NCBI GenBank assembly: GCA_030549495.1 | Contig: JAUIRK010000029.1 | Location: forward strand, 124,001-188,000 | Direction: 5' to 3' | DNA length: 64,000 nt | Source of the DNA: Nectonema munidae | Lineage: Eukaryota > Nematomorpha > Nectonematoida > Nectonematidae | Part shown: positions 22,629 through 34,101 of the stretch, in pieces | Position numbering within the stretch: the first letter of the stretch is position 1 | How the letters are laid out: each line of letters opens with the position of its first letter | Notes under the pieces: model-generated | Told to the model about the DNA's origin: nothing | Databases searched by the model: none | What the model saw: only the letters and a program-made list of their open reading frames with translations | Made by a program: the position numbers and the translations under genes

Positions 22629-22879
22629 TTTTATCACTAATTTAATGGGTAACCTTCAGCACCAGATTTTTACCTAATATAATTGTGCTCAATACAAACA
22701 TGCAAATAATATCTACCTATTTTTCAGTAATTACCATTTGAAAATAAGGTATGTCTAAGAATATTTCATGTTTTAAATTACTAATCTTTGCAAAATGATT
22801 TATATATCAATAGAAAATTAAATTATAATTTTATTTAATTTCTTTTTGTTCCATAAATGGGGCACTGATTATTGAAAAA

Positions 22880-24985
22880 ATTAAATATATAAAGTCATCA
22901 TCATCATCCAATTGTCTATCACGACCTCTTCCTGTGATTTCTTGGGGCGCCTTTTCTTTGCTTTTCCAGTCACAACTTCGTCTCTCACCCTCCTAAGCAA
23001 ACTTTGTTCACCCATTCTCCTAAGATGGCCCACCCAAAGCAGTCTTTGCTCCTCGAGATATTCATTTATGTCTTCAACTTCTGTCATTTTCCTGAGAACA
23101 ACATTTGGAACTTTGTCTAAGAGCGTTTTTCCACAAATCATTCTGATTTCCGTTGATTGCATACGCCTGATATCTGATTTTTTCATTGCCCAACATTCAC
23201 ACCCATAACACATAACACTTCTTATACATGCTTTGTAGTCTTCCTTTTATCTTCAATTCAAAGACAGCTCTTTCTTACAAAATACTACAGATATGTCGTT
23301 GAATTTTTTCCAAGTGAGTTTTATCCGTGATGTCACAGATTTTACATCTCCATCTCTGCTAAGTACATCCCCTAAGTACCGAAATTCTTTTACAACATTA
23401 ATTTAGTCTCCTCCAAATATGACCGTATTTTCATTTTCTTCATCAATTTTCTCTTCTTTGCAAATACAACAAACAAAATTTGTAACCTTTATAAGCACAC
23501 CTGAACATCCTTTATGGACCCACATCTTGAATAAACTACACTGAATGGCATTTCTCATAACTCTTTTCCCGCCACATGGATCGATATTACTAATAACTTC
23601 ATCTAACAAGATTTAAATTTCATTGTTTTCGTTTTTGAAAGGTTTATCTTCAACCCTTTGCTACTCAGTGCTTCTCTCCAACTAACATATCTTTTTCCAA
23701 CGTCGTCCCAACTGCTTCCAACAATCACCAAATCATCTGCATAGAAAAACTCTCTCTTACACATTTCAACATCATCAGAAAGTACATCCATAACAATTGC
23801 AAAAGGTATCGGGCTAAGCATAGATCCCTGATGAACACCGACTTCAACTTTGAACCACTCTGATATTTGTCCTTCAACTTGCACTACAGTTTTTGCATCG
23901 CTGTACATTTCCATTATTGCTTTTACTTCGTACTCTGGCACACCTTTTTTTCTCAGAGCCCACCAAATTACTTCTCTTGGAATGCAATCAAAAGCTTTCT
24001 CAAGGTCGACAAATACAGCAGTCTTTATCCACTTTTTGTGTTTTTCAATCAATTGCCTTACTCCAAAAATTGCATCGATCGTGCTTTTACCAGACATGAA
24101 ACCCATTTGAATTTAATTTATCTCAACACGTTTCCTAATTCTTTTTTTCAAAAACTCTCTCCAATACCTTCATCGCATGTTCAAGAAACTTTATACTTCT
24201 AAAGTTAGAACATTCTTTTGAGTCGCCTTTGCCTTTATAAAGAGGTAACAAAACACTATTCCTCCAGCTTTGACATCTTTCTCCCCATCATTATATCATT
24301 TCCTATTTTTGCCAAAGAACCCTCAAGTCCACAAAGTTGCATTACTTCTATAATCTATAGGCACACCACTTGGACCAGCTGCTTTATTAGTTTTCATCTG
24401 TATCATCGCTTGATTCACCTCTTCTCTTGAAATTTCAGGCGCAGGGCCCTCGTTTGGCAGAACTTCTAAATTCCTATTCCAGATATTCTCTCTATTTAAA
24501 GATTTGCGACAGTGATCCTTCCAGGGTTCTAATCTTTGTTCTAGCTTCAACTTCAGCTTTCCATTTTTGTCTCTCATACACAGATTTCCAATAATATCTT
24601 GTTTGTTTTTCTTGCTTCGCTTGGCCATACGAAAGATGTGTTTCATCTTCTCTTCGACTCTCATTCTTTCCATCTGCTTTGTTTCTTTTTCAGCTTCTGC
24701 ATGCATAGCCTTCACCATCATGCTCTTAGCCATGTTTCTGTACTTGACATATCTTTCTTTTGCTTTTAAACTTCTTTCTTTTCTCCGCATTTTATAGTTT
24801 TCTTTCTTTTCCTTTAGTGCCTTTTTGACGCAATCGTTATTCCACCACCAAGTTACTTTCATACAATTACTCTTTGATATTGCACATTCTTCTTTCATTA
24901 TTTGAGACAATTTTGTAACAATTTTATCCCATTCTGCATCTTTATCGATTGAATCTGCTTTTTCCATGATTGTTTTCTAAACTTT
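22880..24985 (-). pseudogene. RTE-like LINE reverse transcriptase, 5'-truncated relic
   Basis: Reading minus from 24967: a Lys-rich linker (WWWNNDCVKKALKEKKENYK), then the RT entry EISREEVNQAMIQMKTNKAA with GPSGVP. Next come AVFVDLEKAFDCIPREVIWW and VGVHQGSMLSPIPFAIVMD, the catalytic YADD (23732-23743), then NLSKTKTMKF. A Cys-rich segment FKMWVHKGCSG and the C-terminal CYGCECWAMKKSD and RLLWVGHLRRMGEQ follow. This order fits RTE-group LINEs. The 3' end is (GAT)n at about 22893-22908, a simple-repeat tail usual for RTE. The endonuclease is missing (5' truncation) and the frame is interrupted several times. Confidence 0.85.
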
Positions 24986-25028
24986 CTTTTCTTTCAATCT
25001 CCATCGAAATATATAAAGTGTTAAGCGT

Positions 25029-25154
25029 TTAACCCGTTAATGGCCACAATAATCAGACGATTTTAATGTAAAGCAGAAAATTTGTATTAAAAAGCATCGA
25101 TAAATGGAGACGATTTGATTTTTGTAAGGTCGACTGTGGTCGATAACAGGTTAA
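25029..25154. mobile_element. 126-bp TTAA MITE (piggyBac-type)
   Basis: Flanked by TTAA at both ends. Inverted tips are TTAACCCGTTAATGGCCACA on the left and TTAACCTGTTATCGACCACA from the right (16 of 20). The interior contains AATCAGACGATTT, also seen in the 138-bp MITE at 31229-31366. Confidence 0.8.
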
Positions 25155-25159
25155 AACTC

Positions 25160-25300
25160 TATATAATTTTAAATTTTCAAGGTAAGTTATAAGGTTAACT
25201 ACAGATAATGTCAAAATTTTTGACTTTTGACGAGAGGGTCATTCAACTACCATGTAAATGGTATCAAAAGATGCAGCTAGCCATTTTAAGAAAAATCACG
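25160..25300. repeat. Fragment related to element P's right part
   Basis: TTAACTACAGATAATGTC, GGGTCATTCAACTACCATG, AATGGTATCAAAAGATGCAG and AAAATCACGAA match 14560-14720 and 14890-15050 in order. The G/C hairpin and tip are absent. Confidence 0.7.
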
Positions 25301-25794
25301 AAATTTTTTCTTGGGACACTGGTATCTTACTGTTTGCCAAAGGTTTAACTCATGTTTCAAAAAATTTACGCTTGAATCCAAAAATGACTTTTGTTACTTA
25401 GTTAAAAGTGGTGATTGTTTTTAAATATCAGGAGTATAAGCTCCAGCTTTAGCTAAAGAGTGATGTTAGAAACAACAACGATTAGAAGTCTGCGAGGAGG
25501 TAACTACAAAAGGGATTAGCCATCTTTATTTTAAATAAAATATACATTTATCATGAGCAAAAATAAGAATACAGAATCATTGAGAAACAATCTGAAGAAA
25601 AGAAGTGAGATATCGCGGATTTCTAAGCGATGTAAGTATATCGATAATAGAACCAGCAAATGTTGTAAAGACAGCAGATAACAATAAGGAGGCAACAAAT
25701 TCTTGTGGAAAGATACCACATTTCTGGTGGTTTATTCATGTCACATTTATTCTAAAAAAATTAAATTGTTTCAGTTATATAAAAAAAATTACGG

Positions 25795-25920
25795 TTAATC
25801 CCTTCACAATGGGACAGCAGTGTCCCATAAAATAAAAATCGTGTGCTTTAACTTTCATAAAAACTCATTAAAAAAGCAGGCCATTTATTTTAGAAAACCG
25901 TTGTCTGAAAGGGTTGTTAA
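25795..25920. mobile_element. Probable 126-bp TTAA MITE
   Basis: TTAA at 25795-25798 and 25917-25920. The tips are weakly inverted (TTAATCCCTTCACAATGG versus, from the right, TTAACAACCCTTTCAGACAA). An inner hairpin TGGGACAGCAGTGTCCCA follows the left tip. The length equals that of the MITE at 25029-25154. Confidence 0.5.
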
Positions 25921-26840
25921 AGTATCTTGATATATCATGCCATTTTAGGGAAAAGAATTATGAACCGTAAATAGAGGGACACGCTATATCAAAGTATGAA
26001 TAGGGAAAAAATATGCATAGTAAGTACACTCTACCGTTGATTTCATCATCCAAATTTTTCCCAATTTGCATAATAGTTGACTGACAAGTGAACAACCAAT
26101 TACTAAATGGACCTTGATGTGCAAAATTTTGGAAACTTATTGTCGCCGTTAGGATTAGTGTAAGTACTAGACTTAGTGTTAGGATTGAGGTTTTGTTAGC
26201 GCAATAGTATATCGATACATTTACTCATATATTTCTTGACACAAACTTTCTTATCCATTTGTATTTATACACAGCTGACACAAAAAATATCTAGACACAC
26301 ATAACCAGGAATTTTTATTTGAAGGGGCCAAATGGGGCACTAATCTGTATGTTTACCTGCAGACTTGGTCTAAAATTAAAATAGCAAACGTAGCTTATAA
26401 CAAGAGTCTACTCACTGTGCCTTTTATCTACTTGCCTCTTTCTATTTCTTTGTTACCATTCTGATTTTATCATTGTTAATATTTCTTACCTTCGTTGAGT
26501 ATTTTTTATTGTAAATTTGCTTTCTTATCAAGGCCCAAATTAACGAAATTAAACGAGTTGATCGCTACCTCTAATGATATCAATAATTTTCTAAACTTTC
26601 ATTTTATTGGCTTTATATTATTAGTATAAGGCAAGATTCATTATTTTAATTTGTAAATTTCAATTTTTGGATGATGGGACCCATAACTAAGATGGAAGCG
26701 GCAGGTCCCAATAGTTGGCTACCTGGCTGCATACATACATGCTACATTCTTATTGGCATTAGACACCCATAAAGCAGTATAGCCGTATAGTGCGAGAATC
26801 AATACTACGAGCTATGTTCCGCAGTCCCAATTCCCCTAAT
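25921..26840. other. Intergenic, nothing recognised
   Basis: No credible frame, RNA gene or paired terminal repeat was found. Confidence 0.4.
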
Positions 26841-26844
26841 GTAA

Positions 26845-27373
26845 ACGAAGTCTATTCAAGCTCCTTTACAGCGAACTTCGGGCATAATCCCTTCTCATGT
26901 TCGGCCTCACACAAAGAGAAGTTGTGAAAACACTTATTTACAACGAACTGGAAACTTGCAGATTATATATGCAAGTGACACCCGTTTTTTATTTAAATCT
27001 AAATTGTCATTCACAGATATACACATGTTCAATTAGTTTGGTCCACATAATTTACAGTCGTAATAAAGCTCTAATGAGTGTAATAAAACTTTAAAAACAC
27101 GTGATAAATCTAAATTACCAAGCAATTACTATTTGTAAAATAAAAATCTACAATTTTACATCTTATGCTAATTGCTTATATGGTGGTGAAGAATTTTCTA
27201 AATAAATCTTTGATTGAAAATCACTATTTGCCATTACACTTCACTTTGCAGCTTACATAAAAAGAATATGTAACGCTACGTTGACATTCTCATTTTTCCG
27301 GGTAAAACTCGCTTTATACGAACGTAATCCCGGTTGCGAGCGAAATTCGTTGTAACGTGATTCAACTGCATCT
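26845..27373. mobile_element. Possible Tigger/pogo-like MITE
   Basis: From the right end it reads CAGTTGAATCACGTTACAAC then GAATTTCGCTCGCAACCGGG, the style of Tigger ends. On the left, CAAGCTCCTTTACAGCGAAC followed by TTCGGGCATAATCCC is a diverged match. The interior is AT-rich and noncoding. Confidence 0.45.
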
Positions 27374-28237
27374 ATATTTTTGATGGACTCAAAGAAGATT
27401 TTTCCAAAGCTTCCGTTTAGGTCAAAAACGTGCTCTTGAATAAAATTTTCAAATATAGGACTTGAGCCTTTGCAAAATACAACATAATGCTTCCGCTTGT
27501 AATTTAATTTATAGTTTTTTTACTCAAGTTAATTGTTTCACACAGAGGCGCACATCCTCAAAATTTTTGCGGAGGGGGGGGGGCAAACTTTAGAGCTAAA
27601 TTTAGCCAATATAAGGGCATTTTTCCTAACTTCTATTAACTTAATTAAATTTAAAGTTGGCCAATTTTTGTGAGAATAGTACTAATTAAGAAGTTGCAAT
27701 TTTACAAGTCAGTGTGTTAACCAGAAATTTCTGATAACGACTAGGGGCGCACATTCGAGGGGCGAGCGCCCCCTCCCCTGTGTGTTTTCAGGGGGGGGGG
27801 GGGCGAAAATTATAAGTAAGAGTTGCTGCTTGTTTAAACATGTATGATGATGGCATTATAGGATGTAATGATCATTCGAATACATGATAACATAAGATAA
27901 GAGAATAAAAGAAGGAATGCAGACTTTCGAGTCAAACATCATGCCAAGCTGCTCTGAAATTCCTCTCAAAAATATTTTACAAACGATGTGAGAACAATAT
28001 AATAATCCATTGTTTCAATATGCACACAATAAATAAGCAATGTTTATCACAGTGTCTCCCTCTTTTTGAGCAAACACATGTTGATGATCCACTAGATTTT
28101 CTCATCTTCTGTCACAGTGATTCTATTTCTCTTTCTGTCTCATTCTCTGCTAAAACTCAATCACTCAAGCTCACTTCTCTCATTCAATCTCTCTTCTCTT
28201 GTTTAAGCTCTCCTATCTTATTCAGGTCTCTTCTCTC

Positions 28238-28438
28238 CAGTGGTGTATCTAGGTTGGGGCATAAGGCAACGTGCCCGCCCCCATGTACATCATGGTGCCC
28301 CGATGCATCTTATGCAATATCAGTTTTCGAAAATTTCTCCGATGAAAGGATCAAGAAGGTATAAATAATGTTGCTCAAATTTTTTATGTTTCTAAATTGT
28401 GCTCCCCCCCTATCAACTTTTTTCTGTCTACGCCACTA
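28238..28438. mobile_element. hAT MITE inside element A
   Basis: Tips CAGTGGTGTATCTAGG (left) and, from the right, TAGTGGCGTAGACAG. Target duplication is CTTCTCTC versus CTTCTCTA. The same insertion sits at the same place in element B (44646-44842), so it predates the split of A and B. Its tips belong to the same family as the 3.5-kb insertion at 11698-15219. Confidence 0.8.
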
Positions 28439-29477
28439 CTTCTCTATAATTTGTATTTAGAGTTAAATTAAAAATAATTCTATTTTTTCTCATTAAAAAC
28501 TAGTTTTTAGCGTATTATAAGTCGAATATTTTCAGAATCTTTTTTCATGATACCAAAGTTGAGCTATTCAAATTAATCACAGATTTTTGGTAAAAATTTA
28601 GTCCCATCAATACACCAAACATTTTGCAAAAATGAAAATGTTTTTAAATGAGAGGAAAATAGTTTTCAATCATTACAATTTTAATCAATGAATATTGTCT
28701 GACTCGCGTTAGAAATTTTTTTCAACAAAGGTCACTTAATCTTTATCAGCACGTTTATTACATTTTGTAACATTTGAAAACTTTAATTTTTTCAATAGCT
28801 ATTTTGGAATGAATATTTTGACTAGCTATTCAGTTCAAAAGCAAAAATACTCTATTTGTTTAATATTTGAATAGAGATATTTTATAATGTTCGATCATTA
28901 AATTTTGTAAGTAACACTGTACACAATTAATTAAATCATTTTTTTTTTTAAAATTTGTTGATTATTATAATAAAAATATAATATCGAAACAAAATGTTTC
29001 AGTTGTTAAAAATGTACTTGAACTATTTATGACAGCTGTCAGAATTTTATTAGTAGACAAATAGTCAAAAAACGCAATGATTTTCTTGTTCTCGTATACA
29101 ATGATTTTTATGATTTATGTTAGTTTAAATGGTTTTTTTTTATGATTTTGTGTTCTTAGACTTAAATAATTCTATGATAAGTGATTAAACAACCGTTTTT
29201 TGTATGCTATGATTCCTTACAAAATGTAAAAAATACAAGCGTTACCAAATCAGCCTATAAGAGTTAGCTACTTTAACGTTGGCTTTTGCTGCTTATAAAA
29301 ACTTGAAAATATCAAATAAACTCTCATTTTTTATGCCTCCTATTATTTTGAAATTATTCTGAGAAAATACAGTTTAATTTTAAAATAGTGGAAATTGCTT
29401 TATTAGTTTATTTTGTCTCCTTTCTCTCTTATGTTAATTATGTAGCAAATTTTTCAATTTTGAGTAAAAGGAAAGGA

Positions 29478-29600
29478 TGTGTTTTCATTGACAAGGCACT
29501 GATGTAGCGCTTATGTCAAATTATGAACAAATTCGTATCGATGAGGAATCGAATCCAGAGGCTTCGGTGCTGAGTCCATCATTTCAAACAACCTGCCATG
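29478..29600 (-). repeat. Old S1-like SINE in hAT element A
   Basis: TTTTCATTGACAAGGCAC, ATCGATGAGGAATCGAATCC (B box on the minus strand, GGATTCGATTCC) and ACAACCTGCCATGCCACCC. Orthologous copies occur at 39945-40075 and, reversed, 43455-43605, so it was carried along with the hAT element. Confidence 0.55.
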
Positions 29601-29814
29601 CCACCCATAGAGTATGCTATGCTGTAGAGAAGCAATGTTCAGGAACCTGTGTCTCTTTTGAAGACTACATTTGGCGCTCTTTCGAATTATGTGTAATGTA
29701 TGTTACAAGAATACTTTGTTTGCTATGTTCACTCATTTGAGTTTTTCATCGCAAGATAAATAAAAATAATTAAGATATAAAGTTATAGGCACTTTTATCT
29801 ATAACACGTGTAAA

Positions 29815-29945
29815 TGGTACCGTAGGGTGTTTTCATCGAAAAGGCACAATTGCGCCGCTTGTATCGAACTATGAGGAAAGCAAGCTTGATGTAGGATCAA
29901 ACCCAAGACTTTGAGTTATCGAATCCAGCATCTAACCAACCATAC
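29815..29945 (-). repeat. tRNA-derived SINE, family S1
   Basis: Close match to 5915-6056, for example GAAAAGGCACAATTGCGCCG, CTTGTATCGAACTATGAGGA and GATCAAACCCAAGACTTTGA. It is absent from the hAT copies B and C. Confidence 0.65.
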
Positions 29946-30310
29946 ACGAGCAAGTATAGTGCATTCATATCATTTGTGCCGATTCTCAACGTGTGTGAGA
30001 GAGATAGCAAGTACAGTGCATTCATATAATTTGTGCTGATTCAGTAAATTAAAAGCTTTTTATTTATTAATGTAAGATGTGACGACATACCTAAATTTCA
30101 TCTTTCAAATCTCTTCGCTTACATTTACAACCTTCTATTATTTGCAAAGAATCTTCTTCTCGAATTCCTCAAGTTTTTACGTAAAATACTCAACTTGTTA
30201 AACTTCTTGTTACTAACTTGATTTTTCTCATTTAAAGTTAAATCAACAACTAATCCGCTTTAAGACTCTCGACAATCTCATTCGTATAAACTGGTTTATT
30301 TTATAAAAAA

Positions 30311-32308
30311 ATAACGGCAAAAAGAAAAAGAACTGAAGATTATCGTACATTTCAGCAAGAATGGACTGAAGAATTTGCTTTTGTTGAGAGACTAGGTTTT
30401 GCAGTATGTTTAATATGCAACGATAAAATTTCATCAATGAAACGATCAAATGTAAAAAGACACTTTGATACACGCCATAGCAGTTTTGCATTAAAATATC
30501 CAGCAGGAGACAGCAGAAGAAAGGCTTGTCAAGAGCTGCTATCCAGAGTGTAAACCAGTCAGCAGAAACTTCGTACGTGGACTCAGCAATGTGATTTTAG
30601 TTCAGCAAGCTTTGCAGGCTCATTGGCAATTGTTAAGAATGGAAAGCCATTCACAGATGGTGAATATGTAAAATCACTTATGCTTGATGTAGCCAACGAA
30701 AAAATAAATCAAAAGAATAAAAGAAATGACCTTGTCAGCTAAAACTGTCCATGATCGCATCATAATAATGTCGAATCAAGTTGAGGAGAAACAAGTGAAA
30801 GACTTGTATACAGCAAAATATTTTTCTCTTGCTTTGGATGAAACAACTGATGTTAGCAATTTATCTCAGTTAAGTGTAATTGCAAGATACATTGCGTGAA
30901 AAAAGTCTTGTTGTTTTACCTCGAAAAGGAACAACGACTGGAGAAGATTTTTTCAAATCTTTCGTTAAGTTTGCTAAAGAAAAAAAATTACCGATGCATA
31001 AATTGTTTCCATATGTACCGATGATGCTCCTAGTATGGTTGGAAAAAAACAAAGATTTTGTGGCGCTTCTTTGCGAACAAGAAAAAAGAAGTATTTTAAA
31101 TGTTCATTGTATTCTTCATCAGGAAGCACTTTGTGCACAAGTGTTCGAAAAACAACTTAGTGATGCCATGTTTTTAGTCATTCGAGTCGTCAATTTTATA
31201 GTTGCTCGAGCCTTAAATCACCGCCAAGTTAACCCATTTAAGACCAAGCAAAGCAGACGATATCTAAAAAAACGCAGACGATTTATATTCAAAGTCATTG
31301 AAAAAAGCAGACGAAGATGAAATTACTTATGTTCCAAAATAGGAACATTGGTCGTAAATGGGTTAAAGCTTTGCTAGATGAAATTGATGATAATTATCCT
31401 GGACTGGTTTTGCACAGCAATATATGATGGCTGTCAAGAGGAAAGGTGCTGAGCCGTTTTGCAGCCTGCTTGAGTGAAATTCGTTCTTTTCTCCAAATGA
31501 AAAACGCTGAACAGCACGAACTTGCTGACAATCATTGGCTTTTTAAGTTCCTTTATCTTGTTGACATGACTGAACATCTTAATCAACTCAATGTAAAATT
31601 ACAAGATGTTGGGAATACAGTTTTGTCACTACAACAGTTAATTTTTGCATTTGAAAATAAACTAAAAATTTTTGAAGCTGACATTGAAACAGGTCGTTTG
31701 TTGCACTTCAAAAAGATCAGTGCATGGTAAATAATTCTGCAGAATATTTTGATTAGAAAATGCTAGCAGGTTATACACATAATCTCTACCAAACATTTAA
31801 AACAAGTTTTGAAAAATTTCGTATGCACTCCAGTCTTTTTAAGTTTATTACTCATCCACAAGAATGTATTGTAAGTAAAATTAACTTAAGTTTTATTGCC
31901 AATGTTTCCATTAAAGATTTTGAAATAGAAGTTGCTGACTTTAAGGCTTTAGATATGTGGGTAAGCAAATTTAAAAAACTCAATAATGACTTAGAAACAC
32001 TTGAAAGAAGTCAAGCAAAGCTAGCAAGCACTCACAAGTGGACCAAGTTAAAAAACATGCAGATCAGCTTATTCTAAAAACGTGGAGAGAACTTCCTGTT
32101 ACGTACCAAACACTACAACAAGTGAGTCTTTGCGGTATTAACTATGTTCGGCTCTACATATGCTTGTGAACAGTCGTTTTCAAACTTGAAAAAAATCAAG
32201 ACTAGCCTTCGATCACGTTTAACAGATGAAAGTTTGAACGCCTGTATGAAGCTTAATATAACAACTTATCAACCTGACTACAGAGTCATCAACAAAAAGT
32301 CGCATTAA
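30311..32308 (+). pseudogene. hAT transposase (EPM2AIP1/GTF2IRD2-like), broken
   Basis: Domains in order: a BED-like zinc finger at 30400-30480 (CLICNDKISSMKRSNVKRHF then DTRH); LSAKTVHDRIIIMSNQVEEK; the catalytic start YFSLALDETTDVSNLSQLSV; GTTTGEDFFKSFVKFAKEKK; ILNVHCILHQEALC; RALNHR (then the nested MITE); ALLDEIDDNYPGLVLHSN; WLSRGKVLSRFAACLSEIRS; and the dimerisation end STYACEQSFSNLKKIKTSLR, stop at 32306-32308. Stops occur after LLSRV near 30550 and after HSNI near 31426. There is a frameshift near 30730, and coding sequence is lost after VIARY (about 30890) and again near 31730-31760. With the 138-bp MITE excluded, roughly 620 codons remain, typical of the family. It is not functional as it stands. 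Confidence 0.88.
31229..31366. mobile_element. 138-bp TTAA MITE inside the hAT transposase
   Basis: TTAA at 31229-31232 and 31363-31366. Tips are TTAACCCATTTAAGACCAA and, from the right, TTAACCCATTTACGACCAA (18 of 19). Collapsing the two TTAAs gives CGC CAA GTT AAA GCT TTG, which restores the conserved transposase reading RQVKALLDE, so both borders are exact. The interior repeats GCAGACGA three times. Confidence 0.92.
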
Positions 32309-33179
32309 AAGTTTTCCAATAATCATTGCAAAATGTTAAAAGTTATTTTAGTTTTTGTAGATTTTTGGAACTTCCACCAATTTAGCTTTTAAACTATTTT
32401 TGAATGATGCTGAGAAAAATGAAGTAATGCAATCTTAATTTATTGTTTGCACAATTTTTTATCTTTATTTTATACCTTTTTAGAGAGTCTAACTAACTTA
32501 CACTTATTCTAATACACTTGAAAATGAAAAATTCGAATATCAATGTTTTTAACTTTAGTTCTGTTTTACATTTTTGATAGAAATTACCTCAGAAAAGTTA
32601 TGTAATTTGGATGTGTTTTTTTTTTAATTTATTTTTTTTCAATAAAACATTTTTTTATTTTTTAGGAAGAAGGAACAACTGAAAATTAATGAAAGATTTT
32701 TTTTCATTCAATAAAATTTCCAATTTTTTTATTGTTAATTGATATCTTTACCCCTTTTCTACACATAATTTGGAGATGGTGCGCATCTATTTGAAGGGAG
32801 AAAGAAGGAGCTATATATAAGTCCTCATTCATTGTTGACTTTAAGCTTAATAGGGCGGGGGTCAAAGTTTACATTAAGCATAATTAAGAATGAAATAAAA
32901 TAGACAAGAGAGGAGTAGGAATTCAGAAAAATTTGTTGCCTTTTTTGGAAGACGCTTGAAAGTCCGCCCCCTCCAATAATTTCAAGGATGTGCGCCCCTG
33001 AATCAACCTTTTTTCATATAAACATCGCAGGGTGTCTAGTAGACTCGTTTCTTTCAGACTACATTCACTCATATAAAACTCTCCAACTTTCAGTTATTCG
33101 TTTTCAGTTGTTTTCTTTATCAATCAAATATCCTTTCATCAATTCCTGTAGATTGCTTGATAGACTACTTCATTTTCAA

Positions 33180-33430
33180 ATGAAAAGCTTATTGGCTCCC
33201 CCAACAATTTTGGATTTTTTTTAACTAGTGTATATGCGATATGCAAATTTAATTAAAATATTTTCGCTGGAAGTATAGTATTTAAATTTCACCAATTTTG
33301 TAAAAAAAAAATATAAAGTAGTCTTATAAATTTAGGTATGCGCTGAATACATTCTATTTTAAAGGATTGCTTGAATATTTGGTCTCTCGTGATATTTCCA
33401 GACCAGTAATTTTGAAAATTGCAACTTTGT
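33180..33430 (+). repeat. hAT MITE body without its tip
   Basis: CAACAATTTTGGATTTTTTT, TAACTAGTGTATATGCGATA, TTTCGCTGGAAGTATAGTAT and ATATTTGGTCTC match 55500-56060, 40580-40800 and (reversed) 42150-42360. The copy stops at GAAAATTGCAAC, before the expected terminal hAT tip. Confidence 0.7.
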
Positions 33431-33544
33431 TTTATCGAATTAAACTAAAAAATATATTCATCATGAGAAAAACTTTGGACAAAAAATATCCGTAATGCGC
33501 GTATGTATACGCATTATCTTCTATTGCACATCTCTAGTATACAC

Positions 33545-33690
33545 AGAAAGAGAAATAAGATATTTTATATTCTTTTTTCTCACATTCAAAAGTCTTGAAA
33601 TCTCAATTGAGAAAATGCATTGCTAGCCTCAATTGGGAATCGGCCTTCTGGTGATTAGCATAAGGTCTATTTAACACCCAGAAGTCCATC
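33545..33690. repeat. Dispersed repeat shared with 63040-63190
   Basis: Reverse complement of this segment contains GCTAGCAATGCATTTT, CAATTGAG and TTTTTGAATGTRAGAAAAAA-like phrases also found at 63097-63175, and CCTTAT..CCAGAAGGCC resembling 63062-63085. No gene or tips seen. It could be an old SINE. Confidence 0.5.
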
Positions 33691-33871
33691 ATTTTAAAAC
33701 ATCAGAAGCAGGATAAGAATCATTTATAATCCTTATCCTTTCATGTCCATTGTATCATATATGATACCTGAATATAAAACTGCTTTGTTACTGATTAAAA
33801 CAAAACGCTGAAAAATAAAAGCATTTGCTATCATTTCTTTCGTGAGCTTTTTCTAGAAGGTTTCGGATGTC

Positions 33872-34033
33872 TTATTTATTTTTTTTTTTGACAGAGTGTT
33901 TCATGCAAGGGAAGTAGAAACTTCCATATCTGCACTGATGAACTTTTTATGATAAGTCGATGGCATCGCCGGGATTCGAACCCAAAGGCTTTGGATCCGT
34001 AGCGACGCCTCTACCTATCAGCCTACCAGCCCC
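33872..34033 (-). repeat. tRNA-derived SINE, family S2
   Basis: Minus strand starts GGGGCTGGTAGGCTGATAGG (A-box region), has a perfect B box GGTTCGAATCC in GGGTTCGAATCCCGGCGATG, then CCATCGACTTATCAT and GTGTTTCATGC-type unique tail, and ends in a poly(A) run (plus-strand T run 33884-33895). The stems needed for a functional tRNA are not complete, so it is a SINE, not a tRNA gene. Confidence 0.75.
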
Positions 34034-34101
34034 AAATAAAATATTTAAGGTAGAAAGAATCGCTATGAACGGGACTAAGTAATAAATAAGCAAAGTCTTA
34101 C

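Larger units (their letters stand above)
27742..33000 (+). mobile_element. hAT element A (EPM2AIP1/GTF2IRD2-like), with nested insertions
   Basis: Left tip AGGGGCGCACATTCGAGG, right tip (read inward) CAGGGGCGCACATCCTTG. A separate fragment of the right-tip type (CAGAGGCGCACATCCTC) abuts at 27543-27741. The 27800-29620 part matches, reversed, 43440-45270 and partly 39247-40080. The 32310-33430 part matches 40170-40800 and, reversed, 42150-43300. Those relatives lack the transposase segment, so A is the longest copy. No clear 8-bp target duplication is visible at 27742/33000, and the element may really continue to about 33430, so the borders are tentative. Confidence 0.6.

Noticed and set aside
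26897-27094. 65-codon frame
   Set aside because: Lies in a probable Tigger-like MITE and shows no protein features.
33872-34033. Possible tRNA gene
   Set aside because: It has a perfect B box, but the acceptor and other stems do not pair and a poly(A)-type tail follows, so it is a SINE.
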